A DNA stretch of 64,000 nucleotides from Corynespora cassiicola (Eukaryota > Ascomycota > Dothideomycetes > Pleosporales > Corynesporascaceae), in contig JAEUWY010000023.1 of the NCBI GenBank assembly GCA_022059125.1, positions 1,736,001-1,800,000 of the forward strand, given 5' to 3'. How positions within the stretch are numbered: position 1 is the first letter of the stretch; the number at the start of each line of letters is the position of its first letter. The notes beneath the pieces are model-generated. The model was not told the DNA's origin. It saw only the letters and a program-made list of their open reading frames with translations, and did not search any database. Shown piece after piece: positions 33,561-46,002 of the stretch. The position numbers were made by a program, and so were the translations under genes.

Positions 33561-36500
33561 CTATGTCTCTAGAATGCGTCTCATCTCCATCACGCTTTGT
33601 TTTAGAATATCTTCCACGTTATTGATGTCTTCTCTTAGCCCCCATACGGAAAAACGGGTCCTCTCAGGCTCAGGCTCGAAATGAATCCAGAGACCGCCCG
33701 GCTGCGATGGCAATGCGCCACTTTCAAGTACTCCAGCTTCCAAACAATCCGTCACTAACAGACTGGGTCGAGAACGCTGGTACAGCTCGCTAGAAAAGAA
33801 TTCTGGGATCTTCTCTCCATCAAGTACAGACCATTCCATGCAAAGTAGGTGGCGATCAATTCCGTAGCCTCTACTACTTCGCATGAGGTTTGCGGCGTGG
33901 GCCTTGGAAGCCTCCAGAAACAGGCCACGTAACGAGTCCTCAGATCTGTTCCCGTCTGCCACAGCATCGCAAAATTCTTTGACCGCTGGCCATAGTGTAT
34001 GGCTGAAATCGACCCTTCCCTTCGAAAAATGGGCTAGCGAGACGGTTTCATGACCTATTGGGCTGAAACCAAAATATCTCCTCGCTGCTAGCTGACACGC
34101 GAGCTGAATGCCTGTCTTGGATGGCACTTTGTGCTTTCGGAATAGTTCGGTACCGACAAATTCGCATTCAAACGAAGCTAGTGCATTCACATCTGTTCGC
34201 GTCTTCAGCTCACTCCGCGCCTGGACGATGAGCTTCTCGATTACTTCAGATGTTTCGAAAGCGTATCCCTTTGGCAGAGAGAGTTCATTCGCCGAACTCG
34301 AATCTTGAGGCTCCCTTTTGTATTCCCGAATGGCTTTCGTCACGTAGCTGTTCAGACGTCGCATCGCATACCCGTCGATCATGCTGTGTTCGCCAATCGT
34401 CGCAGAGTACCCATTGTCACACACAGCAAACTGCACCGTCTTATCGCACCATCTGTTGAAACCGTCGGCATGCAAAAATTGGTCGCCTCTTTCAATTGCG
34501 GTTTTCGGACTAGCTTTGTCCAAGTAAATGATGAACGCTGCAGTATCGATGGTGTGCAACAGCTCCGAATTCTGGGCACTGATCTCCTGGAGTAGCTTCC
34601 TGGTACTTGCCCAGCGGTCTCTATTGTCTGTGGTGAGAACTCCAACCCAGGACTCTTTCTCAAAGGGGCAGTCAACGATAGCCTGGAATTGGGCTTCAAG
34701 GTCTGCCAGTGAAGCTTTTAGCTCAATTTTGAAAGCCCAACCTTGCCGGAACGCGACCAAGTATTCGTTGTCGGGATAACGCATGAGAATATCTTCATTC
34801 GCTTGGGGCACCCGTGTAGTGTTGAAAAACCATTCGTATTGATTGCGCTCCAATGGCCGACCATTATCGAATTCTTGCCCAAGCATTCCCTTTCGGAAAG
34901 AATCTCGGAATTGCATGCAGGCATTCGCGATGACTGCAGCACGTTCGGCTGCTGAATGGTAGCCAGCATGGAACGGATGTGTCCCAAAGAAATTCGTCTG
35001 AGGCACAATCGGGTCCCGCGATCTCAGGAAATAGTTGCGGATGTAAAGCTCTTCCTGCCAATTGTCGATTGCGGGATTGTTCGCCAGTGCAGAAAGCCGA
35101 GCTTGCAACTTTCGGCCCTGACCTTCAGGTCTGTCCAACTCTTTCGTGAGTCTTTTGGCTTCTTCAAACTCTTCGACATTGAATATTGGGCGGACGGCTT
35201 CCAGCCAAAGCTCCAAAGTTGTAGTGAGGTCTGGTAGCGGCTGCTTGGGCAAGAGTTTCGGCTCATCGCTAATTCCCGTGAGCGCTCCCTGCCCTGATGA
35301 AGTGTCTGAAGTTGCAAAATTGTCTAATGTCTCATCATTTACAGCATCTGGAGAATCCTCGCACTCTATCATGGGTTTGAGAAAGCGTTCTGTTACCATC
35401 GGTGACCTGGAAGCAACGAGCCTAGCCAGTTTCATTATGCTATCCGTGTCGGACACCTCGGATGACTGAACTCTGGCTTGGAAAGTGTGTGAAATCCAGT
35501 TTTTCAACTCCACAACCACAAGTGAATCCACTCCCAAGTCTCTGATGCTTTGTGAAATCTCGATTTCTTCGCGTTCAAGCGCAACAAGAGTGGCAATCTT
35601 TCTGGATATGGCAAGCGAAACGATTAACTCGGCCTCATCGCGCGTGCTGGCGTTTGCCAATTTCATATCAACTCTCTGAGATGGTCTCTGGGGTTGAGTA
35701 TCTGTAGCATCTACTGTTGGTTTTAGATGAGATAACAGTGGCCGTCTCAATATATCCGCGTTGTCGCTATCAGAGAATGATCGATGATCGAAACCGTACG
35801 CGATAATGTTACAGGAGCGTGATGAAGCGTCTTCGCTGAGTGCATAACTGACGACTGCGAGAAGCTCCTCGATGCCAATCGGTGGGAATCCACGCTGCTG
35901 AAGGATCTGCTTGACACGTTTATCTTGGGAAATAATACCGACATCGTCGATCACACCCGGACAAATGGTAATGAAGCGCGTCTCTTGCCAGCGCTCTGAC
36001 TCTGCAAGAGAGGCCATGAAAGAATTAGCAGCACCATAGTTTGACTCAGCCACTGTGCCGTCGACAACTCCAGCGACTGAAGATAAGAGTAGAAAGAAAT
36101 CGATGGGATGGCCAGACAGTACTCGCATGAGATTTTGAGTCCCTTGTACTTTGGGGGCAATACATTCCGCAAAATCTGTGACCTCCATATCATTCAACGT
36201 GCGGTCTCGAAGCACCATAGCGGAGTTTATCACTCCTCGGACCGGTGGGAGACTGGGTAAATATCTGTCAAGTACTTCACCAAGGTCTTTGATCTGTGTG
36301 ATGTCGCAGCACAGAATGTCCAAAAATGCGCCTTGCGATTTAAACTTGTCCTTCAATTCAAAGTCCTTGGCGGGGTCGAGTTTGCTGCGTGACAAGATGA
36401 CTATATACTTGGCTCCGTGGCAGACTAGATGCTCTGCTGTCTTTAGGCCGATGCCACCACGTCCGCCAGCGATTATGTATGTCCCATCGCTTGGCAGGAT

Positions 36501-39500
36501 GAGGTTATCTAACTCTGGTGACGCTTCGACCGTTGCACCTGGGCCAGCGTCGAGAACGATTTTTCCCACGTGATGGCGATCTTGCATCATGCGAAACGCG
36601 TCTCTTATCTTGGTGATTGGAAAGATGGTGATGTTGGAATGGATCTTCAGCTGCTGCTTTTCAATCAGAGAAAGCACAAGTCTTAACAATACTCCGACTC
36701 TTTCAGGCCTGAATTGATACATCATCGCCATGTCAATGGCAGCGATCTTGATGCCTCGGTTCAGAGGAGCCATGGACAATTTCGCCCCAGACTGAGGATC
36801 GGATTTCCCCAACTCCACGAATGTTCCAAACATGGCCACGCAATCGAGGGAATCATGGAGAGCCTGTCCTGACAGCGAATTCAAAACGACGTCGACTCCT
36901 CGATCGTTTGTCACGTGCCGTATTATGTTTTTGAAAATTTGAGATCTACCCCAAAAGACATGATCAGGGGAAAGGCCATATTTGGACACCAGGAGCTCCT
37001 TTTTCTCGGGGCTCCCAACGATAGCGAAAACGGTGGCTTGTTTCCACTGCGCGATGGCTATTGCAGCTTGGCCTACACCCCCAGCCGCAGAGTTGATCAA
37101 GATGCTTTGTCCCTTCTCCAGCTGTGCAATATCTATCAGCGCATGATAGGCGGTGGCGAAAGCAACTGGTATCGAGGCAGCTGTGGTGTGGGACATGTGC
37201 TTGGGGATTTTTGCAATGGCTGACGCACGGACCCGCGCCCGGCTCGCATACGGTGTCGCACCGAAACCACAAACGCGATCTCCTATCGCGTATCTGTCTC
37301 GACACTCCGCACCAACGCGAATTATATCTCCGGAAAATTCGCCGCCCATCTGAAGTTTTTGCTTTGTGTGTCCACTAACAATTAATACATCTTTGAAGTT
37401 GACGCCGCAGGCATGTACTTCTATCTCGACATCCAGCGAGTTTACATGTCTTGGGCTGGGTTCGTCCTCTTGAAACTCGAGACTGTCAATGAATCGTGCT
37501 CTCTCGACTGCAAGCCTCAGATTACGACTTGGCTGGTGGAATGGCTGGACCTGATTGTGAACTCTGCCTAGCGCCCTGGCGATGATCTGGTCTCCTATAT
37601 GATCAGGAAGAAGTCGCTGAATTAGTAGCTGGCCGTTTTTGAGGATATAGTCCTGTTCGTTGATATCTGGACGTTGTTTTTGCAAGAAGCTCGCTTTTAT
37701 TATCTTCTCAATTGCACCCAAGATCGACCGGCGATGCGTTTCTCCAACAATGGGTTGCTGAACGTCAAGAACCACGAGCTTCAGATCCTTGTTTTCAGCT
37801 CTTGCTCCCTTTGCAAATCCGTTCACCAGACCACGTTCAGGTTTTTTCATATCAGATGTATCCTCTTGTATGGTTATCCATAGGACATTAGCTGGACTGG
37901 TAACCAACCTCGTTATCGCTTTGAAGGCAACAGGGTCTTGCGATGTAAGTACGGGGCGACTTCCGTTGTCCACCACTATGTGTAACGAGTCGAGACATAA
38001 TTCATCGTCCATAATGTCCCTCAACTCGATCTTTTGGAATTTTGAACCAAAGCTGCTGAAAAGGTCGCTGACACAGGTTGACAGAGATTCTGCCCAAGTT
38101 GGGCATGCTATCATATGGATAGGAACTCTGTCCAGTGAATTGCAAGACGGAGCAGCAATGCGGGAGACAATCATCGCGCACCGATGGGCAGGACCCTCAA
38201 AATCTCTCGCAACTAGAGTCGTACCCTCAAATCCGTTGCGTTTCAACACTTCATCCCAGCCGTTGATTGTGAGGAACGGGCCGTCTGATCGGTCGTCATC
38301 TTTGCCCACCCACCACCCTGGGAGTGTGCCGAGGCAAGTATTGTAGAAGGGAACATTCCGAATGGTCTCTATCATCAAGATTCGGCCGTCTGGCTTGAGT
38401 AATTTCCTAATGTGAGACAGTGACAGATCAATCGACGTAGCGACGTGCAGTACGTTTGAGGCAAAAATGAGATCGTAGGTGCCCTCATTGAATCCCTGGC
38501 CCACTGCATCTTCCTGCACATCAAGCTTACGGTAATTGATCTTGGCTTCCCATCTCTTCAGACGCGTCATTGAGCGCTCAAAAAATGCAGTAGATACATC
38601 CGTAAAGTCATAAGAAGCAAAAGGAAATGTGCCGCCAGCTGAGAGAGCCTCGAGAATTGGCTCAGAGGCGCTACCTGTTCCGGCGCCAATCTCCAGAACT
38701 GACATGTTTGGATCCTTGAAAACCAATGGCTTGAGATATTTCATAGCATGATCGTAGCATCTTGCGGAAGAGTCGTCTCCATACAGACGCCACAGAAGAT
38801 CTTCTTCCGAAATGAGAGCTAATGGATCTTTATTCCCAGTGACGATGGCTGTCAGATTTTCGCCGAGTTTTTCTAGCACTTCGCCTTCAACACCTAAATC
38901 ACAAGCTTCATTTAGGAGTCTCTCTGTGCTTCCTCGAGATTGGAGGAGACTTTGATATTCTGGGCTAGCTTCAAAGCGTCTCAGCCACTCGAGGAATCGC
39001 ATATGGTGCGCGGCTACCAATGCGCGTTTCGAGTTTGCCATTTGTGCCAAGCATCTTTCAATGTACACAGCTGATGCAATATTAAGCTTCTGGAGTTTTT
39101 CCGCCTGTCGCAACTCGTTTTGTTCGTTTATTGCATTAGAGGAAGCAATATCGTCGGCAGTCAGAAAATCTGCGTCGACCTCCCATCTCAGTTCATAGCA
39201 CATGTCGCGGCGTGCAGAAACTGCAACAGAAGCGCCGCCCGCTGTGTGGAGAGCTTGGAGTTTCAGGTTGGAGATCTCGAGAAGAATGTCGAGACTTTCA
39301 TCGGCACTGCTAGCATCCCACGCGACATGAATGTTGGTCGTGCATGTTTGTACCCATGCATCTTGCAGGTGGGTAACTGCGTCTAGTTTTGTACCAGGCT
39401 GATTGGATATGGAGGTTGATATTCTCATCTCATCAATCGAAGCTGTGACAATGCCTTTGCCGTTATGAACCCGGTGGAAAATTGCGATTGATGGATGCAG

Positions 39501-42500
39501 AAGACTGTCGAGGGTGGTGGGATGTATGATGTGTGCATGTTCCACATAATTTGTGGCATTATCAGCTATTGCTGATATTCTGTGTGAGCTAACAACACTA
39601 CCGTTGTCGTGTGATAGCTGGAATGTCGACGAAAAATTCGGCCCGTACGAGTTTCCCTTTGATTTGAGGGTATGATAAAACCCTTGGGGGTCTACACTCT
39701 TCATTGAGTCCGTCTGTGTCTCTATCAACCTCTTGGTAGCCAATGGATGACCAGAGAAGTCTCCCTGCATGTCAGTTTCGTCGATACCGGAATCAAATAA
39801 AGCCATTGTTGATCCGCGGCAATGTTCGATGCTTGAGCCATCCGGGTCTAGCGAGACTATCCGAAAATCATCCCACTCTGTGCCTTCGATTGGAGATAGC
39901 CTCGTCTGAAGCTCCAATGGGCCCCCAATGTCGGGAATAGAAAGGGGTGCGACGAAGAAAACGTCTTTGAGCTGGTATCCAAGGATTCTGGTTGTATGGC
40001 CACGATCAGTAGCAATTTGTCTCGTGGCCTCGAGCGCCATGCACATATACCCAGAAGCTGGAAATAATACCTCCCCATCAACTACATGATCACGAAGCCA
40101 TGGCATGCGGGAAATGGAAACGAAGTGTCGCCAGGTCGGCCTTGGATACGTTTGACCGGGAATCTGTATACCCAGAAGAGGATTATATGGATGTTTGCGA
40201 AAACGATGTTGGCTGCTTGAATATGATTCATGCCAGTATGTTTTCGAGTGGTTCCATACGTAGGGGGGTAGAGATGTCAGTACCTGTGGTTGGTATTTGG
40301 TATGAAATAATGAGTTAACTCGCTGCAAGTTCACAGGAACTCCCTGTTGAAGCAGGCCCCCAATCAATCTTGATATAGAGTTCAAGGAATTGCAATTTCT
40401 TTGTAGCGCAGAAGAAAGGAAAAAATCTTTCCCGACAGAACTTTCCGCCAGAGTCTGCCGTATTGAGCTCGATAGAGCACTGTGCGGGCCAATCTCGATG
40501 AGCACCTGCCTTTGCTTTTTGGTGGCTGGTACCTCCCGCAGTGCCACAGCCAAGGCGTCGTGAAACTTCACTTTTCCCACCAAGTTGCTGGTCCAGTATT
40601 TGTCACTGAACTCGGTGGTTTTCGGGTTTCCTGTAACCGAAGATACGAATAACACCTCTTCTCTGGTCGTTTTCCATTCTAGTCCATTCAGATCTTGGAG
40701 GTATATTTCGGATAATGCCTCCATATGATGGGAATGATAAGCTGTATCCACCAAAAGCTTTCGAGCAGAGATTCCGGCCTGCACGAACCGAGATTCGGCT
40801 TCTCTGATTGCAGGCTCGTCTCCAGAGACTGTACAGCTTTTGGAACTGTTTGCACACGCCACTGAGAGTTTACCGAGTTTTACGTCCTGTATGTAAGATG
40901 CGACATGTGTTTCGTGCATCCCAACTGCAAGCATTGCACCCTTTTGAGGCTTCTTCAATTTTCCTCGATAGTATGCTGCTTTCAAGGCATTGTGCTGATC
41001 AATAGCGCCAGCTGCGTACGCTGCTGCTATTTCACCGCTAGAATGCCCAACCACTACGGCCGGACTAGCTCCGACAACTTGCATTAGAAAGTCTACCAGA
41101 CCAATTTGAACCGCAGTCGTGGCTGGCTGCGAGATCTCACTCTCGTTGACCCTCGAGTCGGTTTTTTCCTTGGATAATTCTTCTGTTAAGCTCCATCTTG
41201 CCCCTAACTGATGAAGAATGCTTTCAGATCTTTCGAGGCTATGCAGATATGGGGAGGAAATGGCCATCAATTCTCGACCCATTGCGTACCACTGAGATCC
41301 TTGGCCAGTAAAAACGAAGATCATGCGCAGGTCCGATCTAGACTTCGTGGGTTCCAACTTCCCGGACTCAATCTGTGTGGCAATTTCACCCATAGATATA
41401 GCGGGAAAGGCGATGCGGTATGGTAACATGGAACGTCGGCACGACAGTGTATGGGCGACATCTTGCAATAACTTATCATCATTTGGATTATGACTGGAAG
41501 CCCATTGCCGAAGACGCTGTAAGTTACCAAATACAGAACTCTTCGATCTTGCCGAGACAATAATGATTTGGAACGCCTGGATCAGGTTATGTTGCGCAAA
41601 ACCGTGGTATTTCATGGCCTCGCTTGGCCGGGCGGTCTGCTTATTTTGGAAACAATGCAGGGATTCAACGATTACATGCGAATTGGTACCCCCATAACCA
41701 AAATTGTTGATCGATATCCGCCCGAGCCTTTCATGAGGCCAAGATGTAAGACAACGAGGGATCTGAATAGCCAAATGCTCTATCTCAAGATCGGGTCTCA
41801 GGCATTGAATGTTGATTGTTGGTGCAATTTGGTTATGCTCAAGCATCAAAATGCCCTTAATTAGGCTGGCGATACCGCTAGCCGACTCCAGATGCCCAAT
41901 GTTCGGCTTCAACGTTCCAAGATACAGGGGTAAGTCAGAAGCGGTCGGTCGAAACGCTGTGGCAATTGCAGAAAACTCAAGCGGGTCGCCTACAGCTGTG
42001 CCCGTTCCATGAGCTTCCACATATGTAGTGTGCCTCGGATCGAGGCCAATCTGCTCGTGAACAGAAGTAATCAGCTGTGTTTGCGCTGTAGGATCCGGAA
42101 CCATGATGGCGGTTGTTTTGCCGTCTTGGTTAACCCCTGAGTTTCGGATGATCCCGCGTATTGGATCGCCATCTCGAATGGCATCATTCAACATCTTCAG
42201 CGCAATCACAGCCGACCCTTCTCCCCTCCCGTATCCACTAGTGCCTCTACTATCGAAAGAATAACATTTTCCATCTGGGTTCCATACTCTGTTTCCATTA
42301 GCCATTGAACTCTGTCGACTTTAATGCAGATGTACGTACCGCATAAGGCTCATGGTGACCATTTGATCGGGGCTCAACATGAGATTTACGCCACCAGCAA
42401 GGGCCATCGTGCATTCTCCCAGTCTGAGGCTTTGGCATGCTTGGTGAACTGCGACCAAGCTTCCGGAACATCCTGTGTCGATGGTAATGGATGGTCCTTT

Positions 42501-42998
42501 CAGATTGAACGCATAGGAAATTCTGTTCGCAGCGAGTGCGTTGCCGATACCGGTGGTGTGATACTTTGGCACCTGGTTAACATCCTTCTGCTGGATAAGA
42601 TTGTAATCGGCACTGAAAGTTGCCATGAAAACCGCGGTCTTGGAACCTCCGATTTTTTCCAGCGGAATCCCAGCATTTTCCAAGGCTTCATAAGCGACTT
42701 CCATCTGAACCCGATGTTGCGGGTCAATTGCCTCGCATTCGCCTTGTGCCAAGCCAAAGAATGGACCATCGAAAGCAGAGATGTCTTGATCCAGAAAGTG
42801 GCCTCCGCGGTGGTTGTGCATTCCTTGGTGTTCAGGGTCGGGGTGGAAGAAAGCTTCCTCGTTCCACCTCGATGCAGGCACCGGTGTCCACGCATCTCTG
42901 CCTGCCGCGAGCAATTCCCACAGCTCCTGGGTAGAATTTGCTCCTCCTGGAAAACGGCATCCTATACCAATGACTGCTATTGGTGCTGGTTGGTCCAT
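33561..42998 (-). CDS. Highly reducing polyketide synthase with C-terminal carnitine-acyltransferase-type domain
   Basis: Exons 42340-42998 and 33561-42288, with one 51-nt intron, give 3128 aa. Domains in order: KS (1-~430, Cys177 in DTGCSGSL); AT (~545-860, FTGQGSQWYAMG and GHSSG); DH (~915-1210, HVVDGEVLFPASGYM, Asp in LDSLLHP); MT (~1330-1560, LEIGAGTGSA); ER (~1830-2130, SAAGGVGQAAIA); KR (~2150-2330, GGRGGIGL and SNYGAANSF); ACP (~2440-2500, LGVDSL); then ~555 residues of choline/carnitine acyltransferase type with His2854 in GEHSMIDGYAM. All catalytic motifs look intact, including MT and ER. A known fungal HR-PKS-cAT (Trichoderma Tv6-931) releases its product by transfer to a polyol; the same release to a hydroxyl acceptor is inferred here. 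No thioesterase is present. Confidence 0.95.
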
Positions 42999-44050
42999 GG
43001 TATTGACCTAAAGCTGCGGAAGTTTGGTACTGACGCACATCTAGAATTCAAAAAGGGAACACAATCAGGTCACTACCAGCCCCTCCAGGACAGATTCTAT
43101 CCTGTCGGTTCGATAGAGCAACCTAGTCCCAAATTGGCTTACACGTCACCCCCAACAACACAACATTGCGCCACGGCTTATACTTGAATTTAGCCATAAT
43201 CTCAGGCATGATCTACATAAGGCCTCCCGGCTCCTACGCTCAGCCAAACGCTGTTGCGCGGCGATGGCGCGACACTCTCATTCCCGAACGACAAACAGGG
43301 CGCGCGCATTGGCGGATCCCGCACGGACCCATCAAAATAACACTTGTAATCCTTTAGATCTATCCAATCAGAGGCATTCTCTCCCCGTTCGTTGTTTTGG
43401 ACTTGAACATGATTGGAGTTGTTCTAAATGTACATTATAGTCCTCCGCCCTAGCCTAGATGTATAGCATGATTGTATATTTGTTACAGTAGCCAACAAAA
43501 TTTCCATCGGTTCCGTATCCGACCCACTTGATGATTGTTGTCTCGCGTCAAGCATGTGAGCATGGGAAAGGGATTTATGGCCAACAGGCCGATAAAGTAT
43601 TTGGTACTCCTTGCAAGCCCCAAAGGATCAGAGCCATTCTGGTTCTAGACGATTCTCAAACATCAACCCCGAGCTATCGTGCATATACGGATGGGGTGCC
43701 GTCCGGGTGGGGTGATGGGCGCCCAGAAGACAAGCCCAAGCGGATCTCTGACATGACAATCTCGTGCGGCTCGCCTCGAAATGCTTAGCACCTGTAAGCG
43801 CCCGGGTATATCGATTAGAATGGCGAGAGGGGCCGACATGATTCCACCAATGTATACCCAGTATTTCTTTCTCTGATCACCTATGACACCAAATGATTCT
43901 CTAGGACTGCTCTGTTGAAAGATTTTGATTGCAGATGTACCCAATGACTCTAATTTTTGCATTTCCTTGCGCAACACTCATTAGTTGAAGTATACAATAT
44001 GGTCTGGGCCGGATAAAAAGGAATTCGCCATGATGATGCGATTATCTGAG
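42999..44050. other. PKS promoter and 3' flank of the rhodopsin-like gene
   Basis: About 1.05 kb upstream of the PKS start. A TATA-like site is at 43177-43182. A minus-strand frame at 43663-43977 lacks a normal start and family match and is not called. No regulatory repeat was recognised by eye. Confidence 0.5.
43177..43182 (-). promoter_or_regulatory. Possible TATA box of the PKS gene
   Basis: On the minus strand TATAAG lies about 180 bp upstream of the PKS ATG at 42998, a usual distance for a fungal gene with a leader of ~100-150 nt. Inference from sequence only. Confidence 0.35.
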
Positions 44051-45266
44051 CTACACCTCCTGGCGAGTGGTGGTGATGTAAAAGTTCCGCTGCACTTTGA
44101 TCTCGGTTCTGCCACCTGGTGACACCAACTGTTCCTCAGAAAGCTTTCCCGGTTGATAAGGAGCCGAAGAAACAACGGCTCCCATGTCATCATCGAAGCG
44201 CTCGAATCCCTTTTCACTTTTTCCAATTGATCGAAGCTCTGTGCCTTTGCTACCGCCGGAGCCGTATGAACGCTTGGTTGGATAACTGTATCCGGTGCCT
44301 GCGCGGCTTCTTGTTGTACGCAACAGGGTCCGATAGACTGGCAGACATGCAGCGATGATGTAAATGCTGGATTCTGCGATGCTGACACAGCCAAGTCGTG
44401 AGGCGACCCATGCGCCGTCGCTCTGACTGTCAATCTCCCAAAAGAAGACGAATCTTACGATTGAAGTTATCAATCCACTGAAAATCATTAGTTCTGTGCT
44501 CTCTCAGAAGGGTTTACATATACTTACATGCTTCCTATACAGAATGTTACAATGACTCCAATTCTGTCTTTTCGTGGCAAGTTCAGTTGCCAAAGCGCGG
44601 GTAAAGGCAAGATAAGGATGGCGACATCTGTGACAATCTGTGGGAAGCTTCCCCATCTCCAGAATGCATTTATGTCAATGCAATGCCCGTCTGGATGTAA
44701 TTGAGGCTCCCAAAGATACTGGATTGGGGTGCAGACGGTACATGTTAAGATCGTGACGGCGATACATGTACCGACTACTATACCCATCAAACCGTATGTC
44801 GCCCATCGATAAATTGGTTGTACAAAAATACGTAGGAACATGTAGAGAATAGCAAGCTTGGCAAATGCAATTGCAAAAGCTTGCAGAATAGTGAATGGAA
44901 TCTGTAGTTTGGCGTACATGATCAGGGCCATAGGCCACTTCACACATAACCAAAGGGTGTGTCGTCCCACGCCTGCAGTGTGAACCATCGCTGAAGATGT
45001 CAGTGAGGAATAATTTTGCCTATGGATGATAACTTCATACCTAGACTAACTCCGCAAAGTCCATAATTTGCGATCAATGCTAGAGGGAGAAAGATGTCGT
45101 CCGCACTCCAAGGAGTTCCTGCACGGTATCGAGCGAAAAATCTTAGGGCCACAAATACTGTCCCCAACACTATGAAAGCAATTGCAACATTCTGGAATTG
45201 GTAACCAATATACCCATCGGGGAGCTGGTCCTCCGTGAGGTTCAAGGCAGCGGCGCAAGCCGCCAT
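44051..45266 (-). CDS. Fungal rhodopsin-domain membrane protein, second copy
   Basis: Exons 45041-45266, 44528-44990 and 44051-44477 with two 50-nt introns give 371 aa. The start MAACAAALNLTEDQLPDGY is followed by ~7 membrane segments, among them NVAIAFIVLGTVFVALRFFA, ADDIFLPLALIANYGLCGVS, FAIAFAKLAILYMFLRIFV, VVGTCIAVTILTCTVCTPIQ, IVTDVAILILPLPALWQLNL and VIVTFCIGSIGLITSIVRFV. The WSADDIF motif after helix 2 and LPLPALWQL are family hallmarks. The tail is cytosolic, rich in Gly, Ser and Lys. It differs clearly from the copy at 22716-24047. Function unknown. It is transcribed toward the PKS and is divergent from the broken MFS gene. Confidence 0.88.
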
Positions 45267-46002
45267 AGGGAAAATTAAGATTGAACGATGGTGTAAGATA
45301 TTCGAGCGAGTACAGGACTTATTCTCTCGCTTTCTTCAGAAAAGAAATTATATACGGGTTCTTCCTTCACTATTCATCGTCTGGCTACATTCCTTAATGG
45401 GCTAGATGCCCCTGTTCCTGCATCACGCCTAAACGAAGTCATGCATAGCCCCGGTCTCTCAAGCATTGGCACTTCCTAATCCTACTCGGCTAATATTCAT
45501 TAATTTCGAGCAGTTATTAAACCTACAGGGCATGCACAATATCTTCCGAGGTGGCATTGGTTGGTGGGTTCATTTTCCTGGAATTTGCTCACAGGTACCT
45601 GGGTCAATTTTGCACCCAAATATCGTCAGTGATACTATCAGGGTATCGGTACCGACTTTCGAGGGCTCTCCTGTGCATTCCGATCACTGATAAATTATAT
45701 CATGCTATAATTCAACTTCGTGATATTTATCCGGTTGCATAATACCCGGATTAGCGATGTCGCATGTTAACACAATAGACGTGGTAACCGAAAACAGGCA
45801 GTGTGGCTTCGAAGCAATGGCATGTAAAGGGCCAGATAGGGTTAGATGCCGAAGCAAGGGTACTTTACGCGACAACACGCCATGAACCCCGCTTTGGCGT
45901 TTGAGTTTGGCTACGCCGTGCCGCGTAAGATTGTTCAGGTCTTTCAAATCTTCAATTTCAAACAACATTGAAACATCAAGCATTCAATGTAGGATGCTGA
46001 CC
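45267..46002. other. Divergent region between rhodopsin-like gene and broken MFS gene
   Basis: 736 bp, with a TATATAA box for the minus-strand gene at 45348-45354. It probably held the promoter of the MFS gene as well. No other gene visible. Confidence 0.45.
45348..45354 (-). promoter_or_regulatory. TATA box of the second rhodopsin-like gene
   Basis: TATATAA on the minus strand, 82 bp upstream of the ATG at 45266. Confidence 0.45.

Noticed and set aside
42321..42998. PKS as two separate genes broken by a stop
   Set aside because: A canonical 51-nt intron removes the stop and restores the conserved KS sequence.
42324..43187. Long plus-strand open frame (287 codons) opposite the PKS start
   Set aside because: It is the antisense shadow of the KS-coding exon; the KS motifs on the minus strand are unambiguous.
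43663..43977. Minus-strand frame upstream of the PKS
   Set aside because: It starts at TTG, has no recognisable domain and no splice signals linking it to the membrane protein gene.
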